Positions 1-8,107 are shown, numbered from the stretch's first letter. The stretch is DNA of 20,754 bases from Gammaproteobacteria bacterium (GCA_026193675.1 JAPHSO010000127.1:1-20754), one strand, 5' to 3'. A program made the numbers and translations. The notes: generated by a model not told the origin, from the sequence alone.

Positions 1-2996
1 AATCGGCCATCAGGTGTGATGTAAAGCCCTAATGCGGTTCTCTTTCTAATCTCTTCCATACTGAATCCATCACGTACGATATAAAAAGAGTCGTGAATGT
101 CTTGATCTAGCGGATGAGAACGGTATCCGGATCCAATCGCTATGTTGTAGTGGAGTCCTGATTTCGAGAGAGAAACATCGGGTGCGTAGTAGAATCTACG
201 GTTCTCGTAGTCCTTTTCACCGCCCAGTTTGGCAATCACACCTCCCATATCGTCACCGTTGGCATCCTTGGCCAATTTGGCTGCGGAGGTGTTTTCGTTG
301 TTAAGGTCTATACGCCATAATTGGGCGCGCATATCGGCGGCATAGAGACGGTCGGCATAGCCATCACCATCGGTATCAAGTACGGTGATGTCCGCAGGGA
401 TGCTGTTGGTCATCTCATCGAGTATCAGATCTGGATTTGCTCCGTTATTCGAACCGACAGGCCCGGCCTGCCAAATTTTGGCACCGGTCTTGGCATTGAC
501 GATGTAAATCGCTCGACCCTCAGTATCATCCTCGGCGATTTCGTTGCCATCCTGGTTGGTATCATAACCGCCACCAAATATCAGCACATCGGTATCGTTA
601 CCATTAATCCGTATTTTGGCATGGGTTGCTGAAGACCAGGTCTGACCTAGCTCACTAAACTCGGCACTACCTCCCGTAATGGTCCATAACAATACGGGAT
701 TTTTACGGTCACTCACATCAAGCGCATAGTAACTTCTGCCACCACGGCGCATACCTTGGTAGAGGTAGATATGCTCACCGGCTTCAAGAGAGCCTCCACT
801 TGTTAGTATCATGCCGTTGTTATTGAGATCATTAAACCAGTAGGTGAGCGGGCCATCCAGTCCATAGGGATGAGCCTCACTACTGGAGTTTTCAAACAGT
901 TTTGGTAGATTTGAGAGTAGCTCTTGTGGCATGAACGCGAACTGCTCTGAACCATCTTTGACATTTATAGCATGCAGATATCCACCGTTGGTTCCGACAA
1001 AGAGGCTGATATCCGGATCCGCTTCAGTACCACCATAGGTGATTAGAATTGGCTTTGCATGAATTGGGTCACTATAGCTGCGTCGCGCATCAGTAGCGTC
1101 GTTGTCATCATCATCATCGTTCAGGTCGACTCCTCGAGCCCATTTCAGGATGTCTGCTCGAAGTGTGTCTGACATTGCGCTATCGCCGAGCATCACCTTG
1201 GTAATGTCGCTATTGTCCTCATGGAACTTGTTGCTGCTGGCACTGAGCAGGGTTGATGTCCCTGTGTTGGTATAGACGTTGCGGGTCAGGCTCAACTCAC
1301 CGGCAGCACCCCCCAGCTCCACCTCCGCTCCATCTGGTGCATCGGCCGCATCGGTCCAGAAGCTGGTTGCATCGCTACTGAAAAATCCAGTATTGGGATC
1401 AACGGCAGGAGCACCATTGGCATCAACTATATCGGTCTTGGTCAGTTTGAACTTCTTCACATTGCCGTTCCAGTTGGGGCGATCTCCAGGACGGAACAGG
1501 GCATAGTAGAGCTCATCACGATGGGTAAAGCGGTTAAAGGCGTTCACCGAAACCGCAGGGGCAACAAACGAGGTGTTGATTGCCAGGATATCGGTCAATA
1601 TCGAGGCAAAGGCGTCGGTTAGACCCGCGGTGTCATTTGCGGTGTAGTACTCACCTCCGCCCTTGTTTGCTGCATCCTGAAGGAGCGGCAGGTTGATCGC
1701 AAAGCCAATGGTGTAGGTGATGACGTTCTGTTTGTCGGGCTGGTTATCACGACAATCCTGTTTATACATATACTCGGCCTGCTCGTCGAGACAGTTGCCG
1801 GTGCAGCTCGAGGAGCCGGTCAGTGCGGCAAAATCGGTCTGCGACCTGATCTTGCTATCGGCTCCGGTGTCATAGGTGGGCTCACCATCGGTCAGCAGGA
1901 TAATAAAGTTCTTTTGGCAAAAGTCATCAATAGGGCTGTCATAGACTCCGGATCCGGGGCTGGTAAGTGCATCGGGATGGGTCGTACCTACACCAGAGGC
2001 GTCGCCATAATCCTCCTTGGCCCCCTTAAAGTACTGGTAGCCCTCGTAGAGGGTTTCCGCAAGTGGGGTCCAGGTCTCAGCAACCAGACTCTGTACTGCG
2101 GCATCATAATCAACATCGTTACCGGGAATAATAGTGGTCAAACCGGTGAGTGGATCGAATATAGTCTTCTCGTGGGTGAGCTTATCCATCGGCATGAAGA
2201 CATGGCCGCCCTCGCTGGTATTAAAGCGCATCAGGCCGATATTGACATCGGACATACTGACGACCAGGTCGCTGAAGACCGATTTGACGACATCAATTTT
2301 GGGTGTGTCGACGGTAGTGCTTGAGCCCTGTGAGATGTTGTACCAGGCTAGGTAGTTGGCGCTAAATACCTTATAGGTGCTACCGGTACGACTCCAGTTG
2401 ATATCACGGCGATCGTCAGAGCGCCATGGACCGCCATTATCCTGATCTGCAGGATATTTATTGGCGCCGCCATTGCCGTGGACCCCCCAGTCGGCCTCAC
2501 ACTCAACCCAGTCATTGTGATCCCAGCTGCTCAGGGTGTCCCACTCGTCTCCGCCCGAGCGATCGCGATAACGGGCAAAACGGTTGAGATAGAAGCCGGA
2601 GGATCCGACAGTGTTACTCAGGGCGGTAGCAGCAGCGTTACAGGTGAAGGAGCTGTCATCGATATATTGATCAGTAGCACAGGTTGGCGGGGCGTCGCCA
2701 CTGCGGGCCCAGTAGATCTTGCTGGTGTCACAGCCGCCAAAATAGGGATCGGCATTGTAATCAACGGTAGGGTCGTAATCGATACCACTACCCTCGGTCA
2801 CGGTGGTGACAGGTACTGTCTGACGCATACTTCCCGAGTTATCGATAATAAAGAGGATATTGGGTCTAATCCGGTTTGATGTCGCAGAAGAGCCAAGATA
2901 GACCTCGGTATCATCAGCAATGACCGCAGTAGCTGCGACAAGGGCCAATAGCAGAGAAGTGCTATGGAGGAGTGATTTGTTGAATAGGGTTTTCAT
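1..2996 (-). CDS. pilY1: PilY1, type IV pilus tip adhesin (C-terminus beyond left edge)
   Basis: Partial gene: 998 codons are visible with no stop before the left edge. The start ATG (2996-2994) has GAGG 6 bases upstream. Residues 1-27 form a Sec signal peptide (hydrophobic LLLALVAATAVIA, then DD). An N-terminal von Willebrand A-like domain follows, with the MIDAS motif DNSGS at residues 52-56 and LLTDGEP near residue 370. The C-terminal PilY1 beta-propeller region includes a calcium site, D874-T-D-G-D-G-Y-A-D882, followed by RLYAADMRAQLWRIDL, a hallmark of the family. In Pseudomonas and Neisseria, PilY1/PilC sits at the pilus tip, is needed for pilus extension and adhesion, and takes part in surface sensing; the calcium site controls extension versus retraction. 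It is the last visible gene of the minor-pilin operon, and pilE would be expected further left. Odd feature: an Asp-rich loop at residues 624-636. Confidence 0.95.
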   Translation of the reverse strand, partial: MKTLFNKSLLHSTSLLLALVAATAVIADDTEVYLGSSATSNRIRPNILFIIDNSGSMRQTVPVTTVTEGSGIDYDPTVDYNADPYFGGCDTSKIYWARSGDAPPTCATDQYIDDSSFTCNAAATALSNTVGSSGFYLNRFARYRDRSGGDEWDTLSSWDHNDWVECEADWGVHGNGGANKYPADQDNGGPWRSDDRRDINWSRTGSTYKVFSANYLAWYNISQGSSTTVDTPKIDVVKSVFSDLVVSMSDVNIGLMRFNTSEGGHVFMPMDKLTHEKTIFDPLTGLTTIIPGNDVDYDAAVQSLVAETWTPLAETLYEGYQYFKGAKEDYGDASGVGTTHPDALTSPGSGVYDSPIDDFCQKNFIILLTDGEPTYDTGADSKIRSQTDFAALTGSSSCTGNCLDEQAEYMYKQDCRDNQPDKQNVITYTIGFAINLPLLQDAANKGGGEYYTANDTAGLTDAFASILTDILAINTSFVAPAVSVNAFNRFTHRDELYYALFRPGDRPNWNGNVKKFKLTKTDIVDANGAPAVDPNTGFFSSDATSFWTDAADAPDGAEVELGGAAGELSLTRNVYTNTGTSTLLSASSNKFHEDNSDITKVMLGDSAMSDTLRADILKWARGVDLNDDDDDNDATDARRSYSDPIHAKPILITYGGTEADPDISLFVGTNGGYLHAINVKDGSEQFAFMPQELLSNLPKLFENSSSEAHPYGLDGPLTYWFNDLNNNGMILTSGGSLEAGEHIYLYQGMRRGGRSYYALDVSDRKNPVLLWTITGGSAEFSELGQTWSSATHAKIRINGNDTDVLIFGGGYDTNQDGNEIAEDDTEGRAIYIVNAKTGAKIWQAGPVGSNNGANPDLILDEMTNSIPADITVLDTDGDGYADRLYAADMRAQLWRIDLNNENTSAAKLAKDANGDDMGGVIAKLGGEKDYENRRFYYAPDVSLSKSGLHYNIAIGSGYRSHPLDQDIHDSFYIVRDGFSMEEIRKRTALGLYITPDGR

Positions 2997-3044
2997 GTTG
3001 CACCTCAATCTATTAAGTATGCTGTAACTGGTTCAGGTCTTACG

Positions 3045-3392
3045 TTATTTCCAGTCGATCAAAATGACCGATCTGGATGCCTTAAAGAACTTGATATAGG
3101 CACGTTTGCCTGAGTAATCCTTGACATCCTGGCGCTTAATTTTTTTTCCGTGGACCATAAAATCGGTCTTTTTATTGACCGAAAGGCCAGAAGGGCAGCT
3201 ATCCTCATCACAACCGTTGAGCGTAACGCTGCCCCCCGTTCTGAATATATTCATCTTCACTTTGACCTCTTGGGCATCAAGCCCTAATTGGTCCAGATAT
3301 ATCTTGCCGATGGCATGGGCGTTGCCAATTGCAAGGAGATTAAACAGTAGAACAGAGATTAATATCGCTGATTTTGAGAGATATTTAGACAT
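3045..3392 (-). CDS. Small secreted protein of unknown function in the minor-pilin operon
   Basis: 115 codons. The start is well supported by AAGGAG 7 bases before the ATG. Residues 1-27 look like a signal peptide ending NAHA, then IGKIYLDQ. The mature part is about 88 residues, rich in lysine, with two cysteines (C61 and C66, CDEDSC) that could form a disulfide in the periplasm. The pattern after C66 (TDFMVHGKKI, then DYSGKRAYIKF, ending VILIDWK) suggests a small beta-rich fold. I do not recognise the family. It lies 104 bases after pilX and 48 before pilY1 on the same strand, so it is probably co-transcribed and linked to pilus tip assembly. Pseudomonas encodes a small secreted protein, PilY2, beside pilY1 (on its other side); functional analogy is only inferred. 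Confidence 0.8.
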   Translation of the reverse strand: MSKYLSKSAILISVLLFNLLAIGNAHAIGKIYLDQLGLDAQEVKVKMNIFRTGGSVTLNGCDEDSCPSGLSVNKKTDFMVHGKKIKRQDVKDYSGKRAYIKFFKASRSVILIDWK

Positions 3393-3432
3393 GGGATAAC
3401 TCCTTGCATAAATCGAGCTGTAACAGGGTGGA

Positions 3433-3460
3433 ACAGAGCGAAATTAATTCGCCATGCTGT
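3433..3460. other. Short imperfect inverted repeat between pilX and the small secreted gene
   Basis: GCGAA (3438-3442) and TTCGC (3448-3452) can pair around a 5-base loop, with outer ACAG/CTGT arms across an internal loop. There is no T-tract on the minus strand, so it is not a classical terminator. It may be an mRNA processing or stability element in the 104-base gap, or chance. Confidence 0.3.
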
Positions 3461-3496
3461 AAGGTTGTTAGTCGGTAAAAACAGGTGGTGGCCATT

Positions 3497-4033
3497 TTAT
3501 AAACCTCCGGGTAGGACACGTTCGACACCCTGGATATTATTGACAGTGGCATTCGAGGTGTTGATTGTCGCGACAGCGCTAATCTGAAATGGAACACATG
3601 AATATTCTCCGGCAGAGTAGCCTGGACATACACTACCTGTCCCTGTACGGGTCATGGTGCTGCCTCCAGTCGTTATCGCCACTCCAGCTCCGCCTATGGC
3701 ATCCACATAGCTTGCCATTATTGGGTCGAGGAGGGGCTCAAGAGGTGAGGCAAAACCTATTCCTCCGTTAAATGCGGCTAATGAGGGGTCATTGGCCTCC
3801 AAGTAGCCGGTGTCAAAGGGGTCTGAGGCGCGAATCGTATCTTCAATGGCTGACTCTGCAGCCTGAAATGCATACATTGCATGCTGTAGGTTATGTGCCA
3901 TCCGTCCCTCAAGTACTGAAGTACTGACAGCATTAACCCCAATCATTGTGATAACCATCAAGATTAACAGGCTTACTATGAGGACGAACCCTCTTTGTGA
4001 ACGCATCGAATCTATTGTGATAGCTCTGTTCAT
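3497..4033 (-). CDS. pilX: PilX, minor pilin
   Basis: 178 residues. A type III prepilin leader ends QRG|FVLIVSLLILMVITMIG, cut by PilD before F16 if the ATG at 4033 is the start. The hydrophobic N-helix leads into a PilX N-terminal signature (EGRMAHN, then AFQAAESAIEDTIR). Mature position 5 is valine rather than the glutamate seen in most pilins, as in the related GspK subunits of type II secretion. PilX works with PilV, PilW and FimU in the complex that primes pilus assembly and carries PilY1 to the tip. The start has an AAGAAGA purine tract about 8 bases upstream. It begins 12 bases after the pilW stop. A second in-frame Met (MRSQRG) would give a shorter leader. Confidence 0.9.
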   Translation of the reverse strand: MNRAITIDSMRSQRGFVLIVSLLILMVITMIGVNAVSTSVLEGRMAHNLQHAMYAFQAAESAIEDTIRASDPFDTGYLEANDPSLAAFNGGIGFASPLEPLLDPIMASYVDAIGGAGVAITTGGSTMTRTGTGSVCPGYSAGEYSCVPFQISAVATINTSNATVNNIQGVERVLPGGL

Positions 4034-4045
4034 TGTTTTATCTTC

Positions 4046-4885
4046 TTAATCTAGATTGGTACGAATGAGGATGGTTCGAGTAAATACTCTGCGAATTCTA
4101 TTCTCACCCAGGGCAAATGGCCCCATAGTGCGGGTATTAAGCAGGCGATAGGTTTCAGTTTCCATCTCTCCGGTACGTAGTGGCGTCAGGCTACTCATCA
4201 GTAGTGCAATCCGCACACTCATGATACGCTGCCAGTTGGTGACATTGTTGGCATTAACATAGAGATCAGCGATATCGTCGTTATCCATGTCTTCACCATA
4301 GAGAATCTGCATATTATCGACTGCCTCTACCAGAACCTGAGAAGCCACACTGCCACTCCCCAAACAGTAGAGATCAAACTGGCCATCATTGTCCTGATCA
4401 CCAATAAAATAGGTATTGGTGATTTTTACCCCAGCATCAGCAGGCAGCACATTCTGCCCCAGGCAGTCTTGAGTCGACCCTGTAACAGACTCACTTGTTG
4501 TGGTAATTCGATCACTGGCCCTTCCGGAAGCGACAGTCATACCCATTAGTGGATCGGTGTGTGGATCGATGTTTTCAATGGGTAGTGGTACGAGGGGATC
4601 GAAAGGATCAAATGCGATAATGCCTACGTCAGGAGGAATCGGCATGGTTGTTCTGAATCCTGCAGAGCCAATATTGCGAGCGAGAGTATCTAGAGCGAAA
4701 CGGGCGTTTTCTTGCAATCGCCCCAGCTCATTTTGCATGGTATAGCTTGTTTTATTGCTTGAAGCAAAGGTGATAATTCCCCCCACAACAGCTAGACTGA
4801 TAAACAGTGCAACCATCAATTCAACAAGTGTCAGTCCACTCTGGCAAAATTTTAATGGAAATGGTTTTGTGTAAAAAATATTCAT
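4046..4885 (-). CDS. pilW: PilW, minor pilin
   Basis: 279 residues. The prepilin motif QSG|LTLVELMVALFISLAVVGG has Gly at -1, Leu rather than Phe at +1, and the conserved Glu at +5. The PilW signature follows (ELGRLQENARFALDTLARNIGSAGF). The C-terminal globular part is compatible with PilW length in other Gammaproteobacteria. The protein is expected in the inner membrane before assembly and at the pilus tip afterwards. Its ATG overlaps the pilV stop in an ATGA junction (4885-4882), which implies translational coupling. No separate Shine-Dalgarno site is needed. Confidence 0.92.
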   Translation of the reverse strand: MNIFYTKPFPLKFCQSGLTLVELMVALFISLAVVGGIITFASSNKTSYTMQNELGRLQENARFALDTLARNIGSAGFRTTMPIPPDVGIIAFDPFDPLVPLPIENIDPHTDPLMGMTVASGRASDRITTTSESVTGSTQDCLGQNVLPADAGVKITNTYFIGDQDNDGQFDLYCLGSGSVASQVLVEAVDNMQILYGEDMDNDDIADLYVNANNVTNWQRIMSVRIALLMSSLTPLRTGEMETETYRLLNTRTMGPFALGENRIRRVFTRTILIRTNLD

Positions 4886-5571
4886 GGTTGTATTGCCAGT
4901 GAGACAGAATGACAGTCGGTTGAAGCATCACCTGCATTGATACAGTTTCCTGCCCCATCCAGAGCATCAAAGTCGCTCCCCTGCTCTTTTCTTGTGCGCC
5001 AATTGACAGTAATTGTGTGGACTGAGTTGGGGCTACAGGGGTCAAGATCGGGAGTGCCACTTGTAGCATCACTATCGTCACATGTAATTGTGGCAGAGGC
5101 CATTGGGAGTATGGCATTAGGATCGAGGGGATTGAGTCCGGGGCTGCGTACATTTGGATTGCCCCCATCACGAATACCACCACAGAACCAGGTATTGATA
5201 TCGAAGGCTGCCATATCATTGACATTACAGTTTGTTGCAGGTGTGACTACATTGCCACCTTCATCATAAAACTCTTCACAGATGGTAGGAGGGAAAGCCG
5301 CGCAGTCAATAGTGGCTGTAGAGTCGACATTTAGAAATTGGTTATTGGTTACCGCACTGGGGTTGGCTCTAATACGTTCAGCCATATCATTGGCATAAAT
5401 AACAGCTACGGTCTGCAAACTGGCTCCACTATTACTGCGCAGTGCAGTAGCTTGAAGCCCCGCAAGCCCCAAAAAGCCGATGCTCATCACCACCATGGTG
5501 ACCATGATCTCAATCAGGGTAAAACCTGAGTGGTTTTTCAATATTGTTTGGATGTACATATGGTTACTCAT
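4882..5571 (-). CDS. pilV: PilV, minor pilin
   Basis: 229 residues from the ATG at 5571, chosen because AAGGA lies 10 bases upstream and because the longer reading from 5682 would overlap fimT by about 100 bases. The leader MSNHMYIQTILKNHSG is followed by FTLIEIMVTMVVMSIGFLGLAGLQ, with Phe+1 and Glu+5 and the PilV-type GFLGLAGLQ run. Several cysteines occur in the globular part (for example CAAFPPTIC), suggesting disulfides. The start lies 7 bases after the fimT stop, and the 3' end overlaps pilW by 4 bases. It is part of the PilV-PilW-PilX tip-priming set. Confidence 0.92.
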   Translation of the reverse strand: MSNHMYIQTILKNHSGFTLIEIMVTMVVMSIGFLGLAGLQATALRSNSGASLQTVAVIYANDMAERIRANPSAVTNNQFLNVDSTATIDCAAFPPTICEEFYDEGGNVVTPATNCNVNDMAAFDINTWFCGGIRDGGNPNVRSPGLNPLDPNAILPMASATITCDDSDATSGTPDLDPCSPNSVHTITVNWRTRKEQGSDFDALDGAGNCINAGDASTDCHSVSLAIQP

Positions 5572-5578
5572 CAGAATA

Positions 5579-6145
5579 TCATCCTTCACAATTGGCAAAG
5601 CCGGTGTTTGGAGCTGTATCAGTGCGAGCTCGCCCTGTACGATTGATGATAACGGCCCCTCCCAAGGTGAAATCATCTCCATCTAAGACATCACCATCAC
5701 CATCACGGTCATCACAGTGTACAAATGTACCAACTTGGCTGCTAAAGCCGTTGGGCTGATAGATGACCATGTTGGTGAAATTATTGTTGGGAATTAGAGT
5801 TGATCTACCAGACAGTGCGCCAAAAACGCGGATAATCTCAGCAGCTTGAGGAGCATTATTATTGTCGGCGTCCACAAATATGATCCATCCCTGTTGCCAG
5901 CCACCATTATTAGCGCATGTAGCGCCATCGGTACTTCGGCACAATATGACATTAAATCCGCGCTTGATTGCTTCACTTCTGGCTATACTTAGCGCCCCAA
6001 TCAAGGTATTGATCTCTGTTGCCTGTCTGTTGTTTTGCAACATCACCTTAAAGCTCGGGGCTGCAACCATGGCAAGGATGCCAACGATTGCCACCACAAT
6101 CATCAACTCAATTAATGTAAAACCGTTACTTTTGTTCATGCTCAT
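5579..6145 (-). CDS. fimT: FimT/FimU-type (GspH family) minor prepilin
   Basis: 188 residues from the ATG at 6145. The leader MSMNKSNG is cleaved before FTLIELMIVVAIVGILAMVAAPSF, an almost ideal class III signal with Phe+1 and Glu+5. The next part (ATEINTLIGALSIARSEAIKRG, then VILCRSTDG, then GWQQGWIIFVD) is the GspH/FimT fold signature. Pseudomonas has both FimT and FimU; only one member is present here, so it may serve either role, and the symbol is provisional. It is the first gene of the minor-pilin operon. A TTG 21 bases further upstream is possible, and the ATG at 6139 is also possible; none has a strong Shine-Dalgarno sequence. Confidence 0.88.
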   Translation of the reverse strand: MSMNKSNGFTLIELMIVVAIVGILAMVAAPSFKVMLQNNRQATEINTLIGALSIARSEAIKRGFNVILCRSTDGATCANNGGWQQGWIIFVDADNNNAPQAAEIIRVFGALSGRSTLIPNNNFTNMVIYQPNGFSSQVGTFVHCDDRDGDGDVLDGDDFTLGGAVIINRTGRARTDTAPNTGFANCEG

Positions 6146-6388
6146 ATTTATAACCCAAACTCTCAAGCGATCAAGCCTATTAAGATAAGTGGTGTAGAAT
6201 ATCTGATAAATGGTATTGAGGTTGCGAACGAGGAATTTTTGTTTGAGCTGAATAGTTCGGGACGCCCTCTTCTTAGCCTTATATAATCGGTTTCAAATGA
6301 AATGGAGGCCAAGCTTTTTGTTTTTAATACCAGATTTGCTTTTTAGCGCCTCTAACTATTTGAATTTAATAAAAATTTAGGAAAGCTG
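6146..6388. other. Divergent intergenic region between fimT and thiO
   Basis: 243 bases that must hold the start signals for the leftward pilin operon and probably for thiO. It is AT-rich near thiO. I see no TPP riboswitch core, no RNA gene, and no credible coding sequence longer than about 15 codons. The only clear promoter-like element is the TATAAT described separately. Confidence 0.6.
6282..6287 (+). promoter_or_regulatory. Consensus -10 hexamer (TATAAT) possibly driving thiO
   Basis: An exact TATAAT lies about 100 bases before the thiO start. No good -35 match lies 16-18 bases upstream (the sequence there is about GGGACG), so if it is used it would be activator-dependent or weak. This is an inference from one hexamer. 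Confidence 0.3.
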
Positions 6389-7480
6389 TTGAATCGCTCT
6401 ATAGAGTTTCTGGTTGTAGGTGGTGGGCTGATAGGGCTTCTTACTGCAAAACTACTTCATCAATCTGGTGTTGATGTCGCCCTTGTTGAGAAGGGTGAGA
6501 TAGGCCGGGAGTCCTCCTGGGCCGGTGGAGGTATCATTTCGCCGCTCTATCCATGGCGTTATCCCGATGCCGTCACACAATTGGCACTCTGGGGGCAGAG
6601 ACGGTACCCAAAGTTATGTGATCAATTGGCTTCGGAGACCGGAATCGACCCAGAGTGGACACAAAGCGGTCTGCTGATGCCAAATCTGTCGGAAAAAGAG
6701 ATTAAAGTGGCGTTAGAGTGGGCTGAACGGTACGGCTATCCCATGGCGCAGCTCAACTCGGAACAAATTGGTGATATCGAACCGCATCTAAGCCATTTTT
6801 CATCGGCCCTCTGGATGGAATCGGTGGCTCAGATCAGAAATCCCCGTTTGGTCCAATCGCTGAAACGCTCCCTTGAACTATCGGGGGTTCCTCTTATTGA
6901 GGGATTTGAGGTTGATCGAATTGTTGAGTCTAACGGGCGTGTTAGTGGTGTTGAGGCTGGCGGTGTACTGGTCTCTGCTCAGCATGTCATTGTCTGCGGA
7001 GGCGCCTGGAGTGGCGAAATTCTCAAGCGTGCAGGGGTGGAGCTATCCATATCCCCTGTGAAGGGGCAGATGCTGCTGCTAAAGAGTGAACCCGATCTCC
7101 TAAAACGGATCACCCTGCTGGAGGGGCACTACCTGATTCCTCGACGAGATGGGCGGGTGCTTATCGGTAGTACGCTTGAACATGATGGATTCAATAAAGA
7201 GACAACCGATAACGCAAAAGAGGAGCTGTTAGCTGCGATGGAAGAGCTGGCGCCAGAGCTGAACCGGTTTGAGGTTGAGATGCAGTGGAGTGGGCTGCGT
7301 CCAGGTTCATCTAATCAAGGGATACCGTTCATTGGCTCATGTGGCCCTGACGGACTCTTTATTAACAGTGGTCATTTTCGAAATGGGGTGGTTTTGGGGT
7401 ATGCATCAGCACAGCTGTTAGTTGATATGGCTCTCGGCCATGAACCAATAATCAATCCGGCACCATATCTTGCTGATTAG
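6389..7480 (+). CDS. thiO: ThiO, glycine oxidase (FAD-dependent)
   Basis: 363 residues. The start is TTG at 6389, supported by AGGA 6 bases upstream and by the absence of a nearby in-frame ATG. The Rossmann FAD motif VVGGGLIGLLTAKLL lies at residues 9-23, with the acidic end of strand 2 at VEKGE. ESSWAGGGIISPLYPW is typical of ThiO. The C-terminal FAD contact region is SGLRPGSSNQGIPFIG, then GHFRNGVVLGYASAQLL. The DAO-family enzyme oxidises glycine to iminoacetate (dehydroglycine) with O2, supplying the thiazole of thiamine; it is cytosolic. No other thiamine gene is nearby. Placement beside fimT is shared with Pseudomonas, so it is a conserved neighbourhood rather than a pilus function. Confidence 0.9.
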   Translation: MNRSIEFLVVGGGLIGLLTAKLLHQSGVDVALVEKGEIGRESSWAGGGIISPLYPWRYPDAVTQLALWGQRRYPKLCDQLASETGIDPEWTQSGLLMPNLSEKEIKVALEWAERYGYPMAQLNSEQIGDIEPHLSHFSSALWMESVAQIRNPRLVQSLKRSLELSGVPLIEGFEVDRIVESNGRVSGVEAGGVLVSAQHVIVCGGAWSGEILKRAGVELSISPVKGQMLLLKSEPDLLKRITLLEGHYLIPRRDGRVLIGSTLEHDGFNKETTDNAKEELLAAMEELAPELNRFEVEMQWSGLRPGSSNQGIPFIGSCGPDGLFINSGHFRNGVVLGYASAQLLVDMALGHEPIINPAPYLAD

Positions 7481-7654
7481 AACCCAAATCTACTTGTTTA
7501 GAGGTAAGTTTAGATGTTTGTTGGCTTCCATGTACTATTTGCCCCAAAATCTGTAGCGTAGCTGGGTAAGATATGGTACATATTGTCGAGTTTTTTAGTA
7601 GCGCCCCTAAAATTAAGAATATTATGGTGGGCGCGATATCAGTTGGAGGATTGA

Positions 7655-8047
7655 GTGAGTAACGCATCAGAACTTGATGGCTTGAAGGTCATGGTTGTCG
7701 ATGATAGTAAGACTATTCGGCGAACCGCAGAGATGCTGTTAAAAAAAGAGGGATGTGACGTCATTACCGCTAATGATGGATTCGAAGCTCTTTCAAAAGT
7801 AGTTGACTATAATCCTCAGATTATCTTTGTAGATATTATGATGCCTCGTCTCGATGGCTATCAAACCTGTGCTTTGATTAAGCATAATCAGAATTTCAAT
7901 AAAACTCCCGTTATCATGCTTTCTAGTAAAGACGGTCTATTTGATCGGGCTCGGGGACGAATTGTGGGGGCAGAACAGTATCTGACCAAACCATTTACAA
8001 AAGAAGAGTTGGTTGATGCGGTGAAGCAGTATGCTATTAATCGATAA
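7655..8047 (+). CDS. pilG: PilG, twitching-motility response regulator
   Basis: 130 residues, a stand-alone CheY-like receiver. The start is GTG at 7655, preceded by GGAGGA 4 bases upstream. The acidic pair is D16/D17, the phosphoacceptor D60 (FVDIMMPRLDGYQTC), and the conserved lysine K112 (LTKPF). The stretches KTIRRTAEMLLKKEGCDVITA and PVIMLSSKDGLFDRARGRIVGAEQYLTKPF are characteristic of PilG rather than CheY. In Pseudomonas PilG is phosphorylated by ChpA and promotes pilus extension through PilB, and it also feeds cAMP signalling. It is the first gene of the Chp operon, 174 bases after thiO. A candidate promoter (TTGTCG, then TAAAAT at 7608-7613, 19-base spacing) is weak. Confidence 0.92.
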   Translation: MSNASELDGLKVMVVDDSKTIRRTAEMLLKKEGCDVITANDGFEALSKVVDYNPQIIFVDIMMPRLDGYQTCALIKHNQNFNKTPVIMLSSKDGLFDRARGRIVGAEQYLTKPFTKEELVDAVKQYAINR

Positions 8048-8107
8048 ATGGATGTATTTAATTTTAACATCAATGACCAACAGAATTGCGTTTTAGGAGA
8101 ACTTTAG

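Noticed and set aside
321..2879. Plus-strand open frames (321-632, 1279-1506, 1914-2324, 2134-2355, 2478-2879)
   Set aside because: All are antisense to the continuous pilY1 frame, which has clear family motifs throughout. They show low-complexity, unrecognisable proteins without ribosome sites.
4882..5682. Longer pilV start at 5682
   Set aside because: It would overlap fimT by about 100 bases and place a non-pilin sequence before the prepilin leader. The ATG at 5571 has a good ribosome site.
6167..6388. TPP riboswitch upstream of thiO
   Set aside because: The conserved CUGAGA and the CUGAUCUGG-like core elements are not present.
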